Below are positions 25,433 to 37,710 of a stretch of 64,000 bases of DNA, one piece after another. A program made the translations under genes and the position numbers. Source of the DNA: Melampsora larici-populina 98AG31 (lineage: Eukaryota > Basidiomycota > Pucciniomycetes > Pucciniales > Melampsoraceae); assembly GCF_000204055.1 (NCBI RefSeq), contig NW_006768787.1, positions 1,137,095-1,201,094 of the forward strand, written 5' to 3'. Below the pieces are notes generated by a model, which worked only from the letters and a program-made list of their open reading frames with translations, was not told where the DNA came from and did no database searches. The number at the start of each line of letters is the position of its first letter. The first letter of the stretch is position 1.

Positions 25433-27057
25433 GATTGAGGATGAATTCAAGGATCCGACGAAAGCTGATAACGTGATCGGAGATCGTTAGCTGAGCGGAT
25501 CTTCGTGTTTATTGTACATACGCGGGGTAGAATTGAAAGCTTGTAAGAAAGTCAAATTGAGTGGGCTGCGCACCTTGGAGATGAGTGGAAGTCCGATCGG
25601 ATATAGATAACAAACGGCAGTTGTGAGGGAAAGCTGAGAGGAACCAAAGTTGGGGTTTTGCTCGAAGGGAAGATGAGATTGAGATGACTATGAATGAGTG
25701 GCAAGAAGGTGAAGTTTAGAAAATTTCAAGTGAAAAGGTCCATTCATTACAGTACGTTACAGGCTGTATTTCTGGACTCTAGACCCGGTCATCGGAGCTT
25801 GTCGTGCGTAGCTTCATGAATCATGATGCTTTCGGTTTGAAGTTGTATTGAGCACACCAAACTCATCAGAGCCCATCAGCCATACCAGGCTTTAGAGATC
25901 TCGATCGCCAGACTCGAGAGAAATGCGCGATCCTTAAAACTCGGCTCGAGACATATGAGGGTTTTTGGTTGTCGCTGGATATAGACAGAGCACATCCATA
26001 TTTGGAGCGATGAACAAAAACCTTCCGTACATTGGCATCGCGATGGTGAGGTAATTGAATTGACTGAGACATGAAAAGCGCGGTGTTTCATCCTGAATTC
26101 TCCTGCATTTTCAGGGTAATTTTCACAAATCAGTGACTTGACTTGTCCAAATGCAAGTAGAAGGGTGTGCGACCAGGTGTGTGCTCTCAAACCCCCTACC
26201 CCCATCTACTTGCTCAATAAGCAAATTATTTCCATGTCTTCCAAAATTCTGCTGGCGACTCCACAACACTTGATCAGAGATATGCTTGCTGGTCACGCGA
26301 ACTGCTTGTTGATGGCTTGGTGGGAGGTAGGAGGAGGGATGCGTCCGGCATTTATGAAACAAACATTCAGAAGTCCTCTGCAGCTTTCGGCTGTCTTGTG
26401 AGACTTCCTCAAGGTTGTCTCAAGCCTTGGTTTTTTGTTCACGCGATCATCGCGGCCCAATGTGTTGGGGCTCTCAGCCAAACAGTTGATTCACATTTGA
26501 ACTTTTACAGATTGAGATAGTTTAATGTCATGGCCAACTAAAACAATTGTCAGCCTGGAGTCGGACCCACTGTTGCGTAATATATCACATCAGCACGCCG
26601 ATATTGACACTCCATCTTTGCGCTAGCACACTAAGAAGCAAACATTCCTTAGCCGTGCCTGAGGCATTTTCTAGGCACTTTACATCTCAACTTCGACTGC
26701 TTATGTGCAATGATGACGGTGGCTTGGGTACTCACTTTGTTGACATTGGCAAAACTGAAATATATTCTATAAAACCTACGGAACACGCCCCAAATCTGGA
26801 CCGTCATGTCACCTGCTGTTTATGCCGAATGGCGACCAAACCCAAGGAAAGATTCAAAATTACATCATATGCTTTAAAAACAACATATAGCACAGTTGAT
26901 TGAGACTGAGGCTCCCAAACTAAAGAAACAATAGGGTTAATTGCCAGACGGCCAAAGAAAGACGAAGGGAACGACGATGAAATACGATAATTTATATGTC
27001 CGACTTGCATACTTGAGAAAATCGAAAAAAACTGATCAAACTTGCTCGCGAGTGTCT
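25433..27057. other. Long intergenic region, no gene supported
   Basis: About 1.6 kb between PDX1 and the dynactin terminus. Open frames on both strands around 25866-26520 overlap each other, show no family signature and no splice continuity. I see nothing else. Confidence 0.4.
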
Positions 27058-30000
27058 TCAGCAAAGTTCACGTGTCCTTTCTTTGAATGCTTCGATCTTC
27101 TTTCTCAGTCGCTCCACTTCTTCCTTCCGACGGTCAAATTGAACTTGAGGTAAACGTTCTTTCAGTTGCCAAACTCTCCCTGTCTTCGGACGCGATTCAG
27201 ATTGTGAATCTTCACCCGAAGTCTCGAGGTTCGCAGTTGTTACATTGCGCCGTTTGACTTGGGTCAGATCGACGACTCTCGGATGAGCTGAAATCGTGAG
27301 AGCTTCTTTGTAGAGTCGCTTAGATTCGGATGTCATCTTCCTGAGTTGTTCGGCTCGGGTCATATTGGGTCGATAATTCGAGTCAAATGGTGAACTCGGG
27401 TCGGCATCAGATTTTGGCTCGGTCGAACCTGGATCCGAGTCGCCTTCAAGAACCGGCGGGAATGCCGGGGGAAGAACGCTGTAAGATGGCAAAGTGTTGA
27501 GCTGCTTGAGGAGGCCCTGCGACTTTAGATAAAAGTTTTCGGCACGCAAAAACCTCGTTGCCCCTCGCAAGGATTCGATCTAAGCAAAAAATATCAAGTC
27601 AGCCTTGTGGTAGGATGAGAAGCACGAGGATTAATGTGACATGGCTTACTTGCTCTACTAGCTGAGTTGTCTCCAAGTTACCTTCATAAGGTACATAAAA
27701 GTCCTGACCTGATAAAAGCCCACCTTGATTCTTAGGGCTATTGACGGAACTTTGAGTGGCGGCTTTGTTGGCGTCGACACCAGCTGCCGCAGCTTTGACT
27801 TTCAACTGTTTAGTTTCTTCGGCCATCTTTTCATTCTCAGTACGAAGTGAATCACTGAGATCTTCATATTCCTTTGACCGCGTTAGAGCCGTCTTGAGAC
27901 TGGACTCAAGTTCAGTCATCGCTTCGGCCTGCTTCTTGACAGCTTCCATACGTTTTTCCATGATCTGAATCTTTACCTGGCTTTCTTGTAGTGTATGATC
28001 CTGACGGTCGATGGGGTCAGATTAATCGACTATGTGACTTCATTTCAAAAGAATCATCACTAACCTTTGCGCGTGCATCTTTCACAAGCTCTCTGATTTC
28101 CTCATTGAGTTTAGATACTTTCAACTCTGCATCCACATTGATTGCCGCTGAAGACCTCATCTCGCTCACCCGGGCAATCCAAGGATGCTCGAAAAAGTCT
28201 AAATAGGTGACAAGTAGCCCGGCATGGCGACAGTAAGGGTCAAAAGCTTGGAGCGTAGGAATTGAATCGACTAGACTTACTCTTGGCCACGTGATCTGGA
28301 TCTTGAGCAACTCCAAGAGTAATGCCTAAATCGCGTGCAAGATGACTTAACAGCGTGAAAAATTCTTCCAGAGGTCTACTGGTATGTTTGACAACGTCGC
28401 CCGTAGCTTCTTGAATGATGTCGTTATATGTCTCCAATGAGAAGGTCTCTTTCGAAGACCTAAGACCTGAGCAATAGCGCCCCACGAGATCCGCAAGCTG
28501 AAAATATGCAAACTTTTCGTCAGATTTCGACTAATTGCAATGCCACATGTCAATGAAGATCCAGCGAAGGTCTCGACTCACTCGCGAAGATACGTTTGCA
28601 AGGTCATATGTGTTGTCTTTCAACACTGCCATGGCATTGGAGTGGTTAGGGTTCAGCGAAGATGACTGCTTCATCAGATCTTGCAAACGTCGCAGCAGTT
28701 TCTTCGAAATGACCTTAGCAGTACGAGCTTGATGAATGAGGTTTTGTAGGGGACGGAAAAGGATGTCTGATAGGTAGTCATCAACGTCGGTCTCTGAAAT
28801 GAGGGTGCAGTGTAAAATAGTGTCAGAGAGGAGAATATACAACACAGTGACCACAAAGAAGGAGAGGAACATACGGCCATCCTTTTCAATGGTCGCGATC
28901 GTCTGCTTAGTGAAGCCGATGCAAGCTAAAATGGAATCGAGATCCACGTCTAGTGTTTGAATATCGCCGCACTGCAGTTCAGCGACATCATATTCTGTAT
29001 CAGACAGATACAACTCTGCGAGATGTCTCATCTGCGGTATGAACCTGAAAAAGAATGGATCAGATCAACAACAGGAAGTTTGCTGAGAACAAAGGCGCGA
29101 TGGAGACCCACCTTTCAACCTCGCGTGATACTTCAGCTTCCTTGAGTTCCTCTTTCCTGCAAGCATCAATAAATATATCCATCTTCTTCTCCACCGACAT
29201 CAATTCTTGATAAACACCACCCATTTTGATGAAACTTTCTGGTGGACAAAATTTCATGAAGGCTGCAAACCGACTTGCAAGAGCTGAGAGCCGCACAAGC
29301 TTGGATCGGGTCTGTATCGGAACAATAATGACATAAGTAATCTAAATCAAGCACGGATGAAACCAAGTGATTTAATTTGTTGCCTACTTCGCATGCAATC
29401 ACCACGATTTCGGTCACAGAAGTGGTCAAACTTTCGCTGATGTTATTTGTGTTCTCGATCACAGAAGACACGAGCTCAGCTTTGGCAGCTAGCCTAGTGA
29501 AAAACATGAGTGACTCCACGGAGTCGTGATCAGCTTCGAAGTAAGCAGGTAACAGATACGGCTGAGGACGTTGCAATGAATCATACGTGCGTTTTAGTAA
29601 TCGATTCATGTTCATATAAAGGGTTTTGAACAATATACCTTCATGATAGTACATTGTAGCACCGCCTGTGTGGATTCCAGCTTTCGAAGTTCCAAATCAA
29701 TGGCCTTCACTTGTCCTTTGATACTCGAGTTCTGTAATTTCATATTCAGGTTTAACATTGCTTGCGTTTGACTGGCCAGTGTCTGCGATTCATCCTGTTG
29801 AATTTGCTGACGCTCGCGCATAGCTTCCAAATCTCTGCGTAGCAGCACAGTACTGTCAAAATAAAGCAAAGAGGTGTTCTGTTCACTGCAGTAATTGATA
29901 CTGACGTCTGTAAGCTCAGGACCAATTCACGGAATTGCAGAATCGTATTTTCGTAATCGGCTACAGATTCTTCCAATGACTCGTTTCGTTTCCTTTGGTC

Positions 30001-32665
30001 ACGGAGCTGTAAATCCTTGAAATCTGGCCAGAGTCAAGATAACAGAGTGTTAGAAGTTCGAGAAGTTCGACATGACCAATTGCAAAGAAAGAATTTACCG
30101 ATTTCTTCTTGCATTTGTTTTTCTGTTTCGACATGATTCTCTTCCAGCTCGTCTGCTAGCTCTTTCAGAGCTTCCAAATCTTCGATGATCATCTTCATAT
30201 CGTCGATTTTCTGAATCCGAATTGATGTGTCAGGGCCTTGGAACAGAAAACTATGTGACAAGATCACGTACTTCATTGAGAGTCAAGTTTCGCTCAGTCA
30301 GTTGTTCCAGCATGTCTTCAGCACCCATGGAATCGTCCAGTTGTTGCTTCAGCTCTTCAATTTGTGCTTCAGCAATTGAGAGCTCGTTCATGAGGACACT
30401 ATATTCGCCTATCACACCATCCCGGAGGAGTCAGAGTTACATGAGATACAACGAAAAGCCCATGAACGAAATCTCACTGTCGTCAAAGAGCAAAAGTGTT
30501 TACCTTGGAGCTCAGCAGACAGATCGAGTTCTTGCTCTAGATCGGAGATCTTTTTACGACTCGCCAAGTCAGCTTCGTGAGACAAATCGCGCATCCTATC
30601 CCACATTGATGGCTGGATCAGTTGGCTATGATCAACAACAACTCGAAAAGTTATCGAGTAATGAACGTGTGAACTGACCGAGCTAATGCCTCTTTCAAGC
30701 GATTATTCTGCTTTTCCAGTTGGATCATCTTGAGGGTCGATGTCTGATCAGAATCGTTGGTATCGCCGTTCTCGATGCGGTCTACGAGGAACAACATGTC
30801 AACTTTGACGACGCACGATAGAATATCAGATACATACCCTGGATTTCTTTCAGGGCACTCAGCTCGACCTTCAAATTTTCGAGTTCCTCCTTCATGGTCA
30901 CCATCAAGACCTCGGTTTGGTCTAATCGTTCCTCTGCCATCTCTTTATCCAAAGTAGCTAACTCGACTTCATCCGAAAAATCTGCCAGGCGATTTTCAGC
31001 CTCCTGCTGAGAGGCTTCCAATTCTTTATTCTACAAATCATGGTGTTCAGACCACGGAAGTTAGTAATTGTGTAGAGTTAAGACGAAGTCCTCTAGCTGG
31101 CATCACAGGGGACCCAATATGACACATACTAATTTCTTCAATGCCTTGATTTCCTCCGTACATTCATTTAATTTTGCTTGAAGCTTGGGTTTTACTACGT
31201 TGTTCCAATCTTCAGTGTCTTCTTTTACTTTTTCAAGCTCCCTAATCTTATCGCGATCCTCATTTCTACGTGATTCCATCAACTTGTATTTTGTCATGAG
31301 CTCTTCGTATGTCCGAGAAGAAACCGTGTTAGGATAGGGTGAACCACTGTGAGTGCTATCAGGTAGAGGCCTCGAAGGTGTCCTGTTCTCTTTCGGAGAT
31401 CGAGTTGAGTTGAGTGAGAAATGGTCTTCGATAACGCTCAAATTCGGGATGGTGGTTGCTAAGACTGGGGAGACATCCAGATCAGGTGCAGTGATCAATT
31501 CAGAGCTTGAGGGCTGTTCTATCCTTGGCTTCCTATTTTTCTTGCTTGGTGTTGCATCAGGATCATCAATACTGCCATAATTTTCATCATCAACATTGTT
31601 ATCATCGTCACTGTCAACGGCATCCAAAGGATCTTCTTCGAATAAGGAAGTGGAGGTCTCATGAGAAGTCACGCGCGACAATGCTTGACTGGTAACTCGG
31701 GACGTGGTAATTGATGGGGGTGGTTTTATAGGAGGATCAAGCTTAAAAGACGATTGCTTCGCTGAGGATGGTACTGCCCGTCTGGTGCTTGCACTAACTC
31801 CAGAAGATTGTCTCCTCGTAGCGATTGGTGTTGAGACGGACGTAGTGGTCTTCATTGTGGTGCCAGTGATACCAGCTTTGCTCGAGGCGGTTGAGCTGCT
31901 ATTAACACGGGATAATAGTGGACTTGATGGACCCGATTGAGGATACTTCGAAAGAGCGCTCAGGGTGGATGTACGATTGACGTTCAGCGAAGATGTTCTT
32001 GCTGAGGCTGTTTTGACCAAAGGAGACCTGGATGATATGCTGACACCGCGCGCGTTTGGGGAAGATTGAGTAGGGTTGGGTGAAATTACATTCGAGAGTC
32101 TGCCGGATCGTGGTGCTTGTGATGCAGTTAGGTGAGTAGGCTTTGCAGGTTGGAGTCCTGGTCGAGTTGAAGTAGAAGGGTTTGCGTTACCAATAGAACG
32201 GATGGCGGCTTGAGGAGTCTGTGGTGGTTTAGAACTAGATATCGGACGCTGAGGATTTAATGGCGGGTCAATCAGAAAAGCTCATTGCAGGTCATGGAGG
32301 GTTTATGAGGTTCCATGGACTCACCGTTGTCGATTTCGATCCGGTGACCAATGTCACTTGACTTGGACGCACAAACACACCACATCCGGATTTACACATG
32401 AAGTATCTCTTTCCATTCACCGATCCGTCATTTTTGCCATTTGGCTCGTCAAGAACTATGCCTATCCATACGCCGTTTGAGAATTCCGTTGTGCCGACAT
32501 AAGCTGCGGTTCCTTCTCCAGCTAACGGACAGAGTTCGATCGGAACATAGCAGGCCAAGTTGAGGTGTAATCAGTTTTCAGTCAAAAAATAAATGAGAGA
32601 AGATAAAACTGACCAGCAACAGCTACCCGGTCACCTTGTTTGATGTTGATGAGCTTCGATGCCAT
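27058..32665 (-). CDS. DCTN1: Dynactin large subunit p150-Glued, many exons
   Basis: Activator and cargo-adaptor subunit of cytoplasmic dynein; binds microtubule plus ends. The start at 32665 begins [17 protein letters not shown], with exons 32614-32665 and 32325-32521 forming the CAP-Gly domain ([20 protein letters not shown], the family's GKNDGSV loop, then [14 protein letters not shown]). A long Ser/Thr/Pro basic region follows (about residues 85-300), typical for microtubule affinity. Then come several hundred residues of coiled coil, the globular dynactin domain ([32 protein letters not shown]), and a final coiled coil ending at 27058. I estimate about 1,400 residues and near 18 introns; not all junctions were fixed. 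Head to head with the Asa1 gene. Confidence 0.93.
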
Positions 32666-32887
32666 CGTGGTCGCTGGAGCGTCGAACCACTCAACAAGAT
32701 TCTGAGTGGAATATGTTTCGGGTTCTCGACTCGAATCCACTCGAGGTGTATTATGGGATATCCCGGGTAATTATAATCTCGGATCTCGGGGCGTTTCTTT
32801 ACTGCTCAAGTTTTGAGTGAGACTTGTCTGAAAGTCGATGATTCTCTTCAAAGAGCTTTATTTATCAAATGGCAAGGAGATATTACG
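32666..32887. promoter_or_regulatory. Divergent promoter of dynactin p150 and ASA1
   Basis: Only 222 bp separate the two start codons. The segment contains ctcggatctcgg repeats and an AT-rich ggtaattataatctc stretch; no TATA consensus is obvious on either strand. Confidence 0.5.
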
Positions 32888-34549
32888 ATGACCACCACCG
32901 GTCGACCTCCTCCTGAGCCACTCTATACGTTTAGACCATTCCACCATGCCGTCCATTCATCGCCTAATGCACCCGCCATCAGTCACTCAATCACCCATAT
33001 AGCCTTCATTCATCGACCTTGCCTCGGAACGCCTAATCACAAGCTCTTACAGCTTCTTACGACAGATGAGCTCGGTTTTGTTGTGCTCTGGAGCTTAGAA
33101 TCTAAACGCGCCGAAGTACTATGGAAGCCGCATCCTGATTCTTCAAAATTTGGTGGCTGTCTGTGGGCCGAAGGGGTGGTGGAATCTCAAGACGCTTCAA
33201 CATTGCGAGAGGAGGATGTGAATTATCTTTACATTGTCTCGTGAGTGCTTGTTGATTCATCTAGGATAATCAGCTCAAATACATGTTCATGCAACTCTTC
33301 GTTCGATAGTCAAGGTCGAGACCATCGTTTTGTACTTTCCCGGGTACCAGCTCAGCCGGCTTTATCACTCAATCGAGCTGCATTCCGACCTACTGCCGAC
33401 CATCCATCGCCTGATGTAGATATTGTAGCCGATAGCCCTACCAATACCACCAGTTTCTGCAAGGCCGCATTGCTCACTTGTGATGCTTTACCGCATTCCA
33501 AATGGACCTGCATCTTGGCAGCTCCTAGTTCAGTCGATGAGAAATTTGTGCGTCGGAGCATTTGTCGCCAATACGTCGTCGCCAGCTCTCTGATACCTTC
33601 CCTTGTCTTAGGTGGATATTTTCGCTGTGCGGACTCACGTTGAGGCGCCGCAGATCCACAGGATATATCGGGGCGTCGGTGATGAAGGCGCAATACATGA
33701 GATGGGTAAGGTCTTTCCGATTCTCAGACTATATGTGACGTTCCTGAAATTGATCTCGGGGTTGTGTAGGTGCGGTGATGTCTGTTTCGCTATGCAGACC
33801 CGACGGATTTCGCAAAGCAACATTATTGCTCGTTGGCTATGAAAGCGGCGCTGTTGCACTTTTCAGCCACCATGACGCCAACAATGATATCGGTCAGGGG
33901 GTGTGGCAAAGAGTCGCCTCGTTCCGTGGGCACGATGAACCCATTTTCTCCATGTGCATTGGCGCCAACTTGGATCATTCGTGCGCTGCCACCGCGTGGA
34001 GTGTGGGTGCAGATCATAAAATCGTCCGTTATGACATTGAAGTCACATATGTTCGATCTAATAACGTAAGCCGCGTTTGAAAAGGACGCGTTCGAGTCTG
34101 GGGTTCGATAATTGACCTACTACATGGGTATCTAGACCACTCTTGAATGCACGAGTGGTAAGGAAGAACATGCACTTCTGAAATACGACTTCAAACCTAC
34201 TGTCTATACGACTCGAAGTCCGTGTCGCTTTGATGTGAAGTTGCGTTCGGATGGGAAAGTGATGGCCACAATTAGTGCAGGAGGCAAGATATGGATGTAT
34301 GGGTCTCCACATCCAGCGCTACAAGGAGGGAAGCTACCACCACTTGGATTACTCAAACTCAAGACCAGCGAAGAAATTCGAGGTGGTGTACTGTCATTCG
34401 CCCCAATCCGGGACAGCCAAAAGTCACATGCACACAAATCGCATCTCGAAGGCCTCGGTATGCTTGACACTGTAGGAAACCGAGCACTTCTGGCTGCTGC
34501 CGACAAGGGTGGGTCGGTCATCATATGGGAAGTTTTTCCAATGTCATAA
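32888..34549 (+). CDS. ASA1: ASTRA-associated WD40 protein 1 (Asa1), five exons
   Basis: Exons 32888-33240, 33310-33547, 33612-33705, 33770-34065 and 34136-34549 give 464 residues. Asa1 is a WD-repeat subunit of the ASTRA/TTT-linked complex that supports assembly of PIKK kinases and chromatin regulators. The first repeat (PLYTFRPFHHAVHSSPN... ..LLTTDELGFVVLWSLESKR) and the last (RSDGKVMATISAGGKIWMYG ... AAADKGGSVIIWEV) match the family well. Middle repeats are divergent (SFRGHDEPIFSMCIG, WSVGADHKIVRYDIE). The exon 4 donor is taken at the strong gtaagc (34066), adding eight codons relative to an earlier gt. An upstream in-frame TTG was not used as start. Confidence 0.85.
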
Positions 34550-34869
34550 AAAATATCAGTAAGCATGTAAAGTTGACCAAACTGTGAGTCTTCCACGGGC
34601 TGTGTATATCATGAATCATGTCGGAAGATGAGCACCATTGTAATGCAAATTGGGAGAGAAACACAATATTCAAAACATGTGTAATCTCATCTGGAGACTT
34701 CTTGTCTCGATAACTGTTCTCGTGGCGATTGTGTGGTGATTGCCAGGTACGAAGAACCCGGAGCCCCAGTAAAGTACTAACTAAAATGTATTGCCCATAC
34801 ACTCCAAAGAACGTAGAATGTCGGTCCTCTATGGGTTTGGAACGGATAATTGTGGAAAACGGACGTATC

Positions 34870-35850
34870 TCAATATAGCGGAGGTCTTATGTCACTTGAT
34901 ATCTCTTCGACTTGCTCAAGGCGTTTAAACACAACTTCAGATTTATCTTTGATAGAACCGAGAAAATGTTCATATGTAGGATGGGCTCCAAGCTTCCGTC
35001 CCGGTGCCTTCCCACCAACCGTCTCAGACTTTGTCTTGATTCTATAGAACAACATGACACAAGCAAAACCATTACTTCTTTATGAGAATGTATTCAACAC
35101 AGTTCTAAGATGCCTTGAGTTCTCTAGGCCATCACTTTTTTCCACAGGCCTCAATTTTACCCGGTATGTGAAGAGCAGTTGGACATCGACCAGCTTCATG
35201 TCGTGAATTTTTCTCAAGTTCAGCAAAGCGTACAACTTTGAATCCATCCTTGATGGAGCCGCGAAAATAATTGCAAGACGAGCTCTGAGGTTCCGTCCAG
35301 TCCTACACCCGGGTGGCATCCGTGCCTCTCCTGAAACTGCGAGGGCGGGGCGCAGGGCCGCTCAAAGGGACTTTCTTAAGTTTATTCACAGTTATTCACT
35401 TACCTCCATTCAATTACCTCTCCGGGAGAGTATATCTCTCGCAGTTCGGGTATGTTTTGAATTCCCTATTGCGGAGATTTCGGACGTTAACAAGTCTCTA
35501 TTCGGAGATTCCGAATTATCAGCGGACCTCTGTAAGGTCTAGAAAAGTGTCTGGTTTGATGGCGTTGATATCCTTCACAAGTCTTAGTTGTTGTCCATCA
35601 TGCAGCGGGTATATGACGAGCAAATGATCGGCTAAATTCGTGTTTGGAAAATATATGTATTCTTGTGCGTCAAATGTCGGCGACCAAGCGGATGGCCATG
35701 ATCTATACGCAGCTGGGTAGAGCTGGGTGAATCAACGTGTTCTTGAGGTTTGATTATGTGTAATGTGGCATTTTTGCAAGTGCCGTCCCGCAATTGATTA
35801 CACTCTGACGGCAATGTACATGATTGTTTATCCATGTCCAAACGCGTTTT
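34870..35850 (-). CDS. Unrecognised minus-strand multi-exon locus, possibly secreted, with duplicated last exon
   Basis: Several stretches look like exons of one gene. About 35700-35841 encodes a segment with a C-x6-C-x6-C pattern (SCTLPSECNQLRDGTCKN). About 35525-35705 encodes PTFDAQEYIYFPNTNL then ADHLLVIYPLHDGQQL and PDTFLDLTE, ending before a gtccgc donor; about 35441-35490 adds GIQNIPELREIYSPGE before gtaatt. Downstream, two tandem related exons (35120-35300 and 34870-35055) each contain a G-S-I-K-D-x3-V-V block. No convincing first exon, start codon or signal peptide was found and exact junctions are open, so the locus could be a pseudogene. No family recognised. Confidence 0.35.
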
Positions 35851-36285
35851 GAATTGGAGTTGAGGAAGTGGCCAAAAATGAGTAAATGTTGAATCGGCGA
35901 GACGCGAACATCATGTTGAACTTTGAAGCGCACCTAGACTTAACGAAGTATTCAAAACTTGATTCACTGAAGATGAGACCAGCAAGAGATGGATGGGATC
36001 ACCTCTATGCTTCCCGAACCGTTCCCGACGGCTCTTGCTCAGCCTTCTATGCAAAACCTGGCGATATGTAGCAGCAATATTGATATTCGAGCATATCTTG
36101 AAATGTATGAAAAGACCGGTTCTTTGGTGGAAGTGCCAATCCGTCCTCACTCTCCCAGCAGCTTCTCTTGCTTTGTTCCTTACCTTGTAACGTATTCCAG
36201 CTTGACCCTCCTGATTGCATCTAGAATTCCTTCAGCGCATCTCTCTTTCGCGAATTTTGATAGCTAAATTCGAAGTCAGGCCAAG
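35851..36285. other. Spacer before the DUF3605-like gene
   Basis: Overlapping open frames on both strands but none with splice support or a recognised family. Probably contains the promoter of the plus-strand gene at 36286. Confidence 0.35.
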
Positions 36286-37392
36286 ATGGCAATATCATGT
36301 TTGGGATTCCAATTGATTTTGATGTTCATCCTTGCTTCTGTCATTGCGGACCCAACGTTTATACCATGGCCCCGAGAATTTGAACCTGGCTGTCTATCAA
36401 AAGTGCTGCAGGGGTAAGTGGCCGGTATTGATTCGTCAACAACCTTGTGTCATGACTGTGCTTTGTCTTCTTCCAGACTTGCAGACGTGAACCCAAGATC
36501 AGCAAAAGATAACGTAAGTATAAATAGAAATAGACTATCGAGAGATGACTTATATGAAGGAAGTGAAAAAAACTCTATATGTAGAGAATATACCTTGCGT
36601 ACAAGGAAAAGACAGGCCCAGAAGAGGTTGCTCGTAACATACTTAGCAGACTTGATTGGTTGGATGATTACGAAGGTGAAGAGCCCAGATACCTTTGCGC
36701 GGCGAGTTTTGGTGATAAAAGAATGAGTCAGATAGCGGTCAATAGTGAGCATCTTGTCCTACAAAGTAAGGTTGAACATTGCTGAATTGCACTAATTGTT
36801 GATCGTTCATCACAATAGGCTACCCCTGGACTTTGCCCAGCGGAATGAAAGATTATCTCTTGTGGATGAGATTCCCAATACTGAACCGAGCCACCTTAGA
36901 ATTGAGAAAGGGGGAAGTGTTTCCCTCAGAAAAATACTACGAAGAAGGTAGACTAGATGCTTTGGTTGAGTATATTGAACATACTGATTTTGTGGGGTAC
37001 GTTGGGGCGATGAGTCAAGACGAGATTGCCAAATTGGAGCCATTGGAAACTTATCATCCCAACAACAAAATATATGTCACAAGCAATGGGCACACAATCA
37101 CTCGTAAAGAGGCGTGGGAAGCCAATCAATGGGCTGGAAGGCACTTGAATGCTTTTCTCAAAATGAAGTTCAAGAATAAGGAAGTGGTGTGGACTAGGAG
37201 CCCCATGTGGTACAAGTGGGTACTTCAATTAGAAACATCTGTCTATAAGATTTTAAGACATAAAACTGAACCTTTGGGCTATAGGGGTGTTCAGACAATT
37301 GATCATGCAGTGTACGTATCTCATTGCTCATGACTCTGATCCCTGATTACTGAAGTGAGATTGTACCATGTAGGATTATTGTGAAGGATTGA
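36286..37392 (+). CDS. Secreted DUF3605-like protein, five exons
   Basis: Exons 36286-36413, 36477-36513, 36606-36765, 36819-37311 and 37374-37392 splice to 278 residues. The start gives a clear signal peptide (LGFQLILMFILASVIA, cleavage before DPTF likely). The body resembles DUF3605 proteins (fungal proteins related to N-acetylglucosamine-induced protein 1): a bipartite acidic helix (EEVARNILSRLDWLDDYEGE), YPWTLPSGMKDYLLWMRFPI in the position of the family's W-P-Y-x-[IL]-P-x-G-x-x-H-x-V-V-W-S block, EVVWTRSPMWYKWV and a terminal DHAVIIVKD in place of DHVHVIVRD. The last exon, only 19 nt, is what restores this ending. Secretion of a DUF3605-like fold is unusual compared with cytosolic relatives; a candidate effector. 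Function unknown. Confidence 0.7.
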
Positions 37393-37710
37393 TGTTCATC
37401 GGAGTAGGAAACCAAAAACCAAAATTGCAGTTTGGTGAAGCATGAGTTTTATTTTTCCTTCTGTCACACTCTACCAGTCCTTATCTTTCTGTTCCTTCAA
37501 AATATGTCAGCTACATACTTTTGGTACTATAGAGCTTGTGAGGAGAAAGCTCAACCCATGGGAAAACAGAAAAAATGCCAAAAAAACACACGTAGAATTA
37601 GTTCATATTGGAGTGGCTTGACTTTGTTCAATCCTTTTCTCAAGGGAGATACACTGGCTCAAAATGCATTGTCAAAAATCATACCTTGTCAGGAGTCTCC
37701 CATTTTTATT
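37393..37710. other. Spacer after the DUF3605-like gene
   Basis: An open frame at 37432-37740 has no recognised features. No RNA or repeat seen. Confidence 0.35.

Noticed and set aside
25866..26520. Possible gene in the PDX1-dynactin spacer
   Set aside because: Three or more mutually overlapping frames on both strands, none with splice support or recognised residues.
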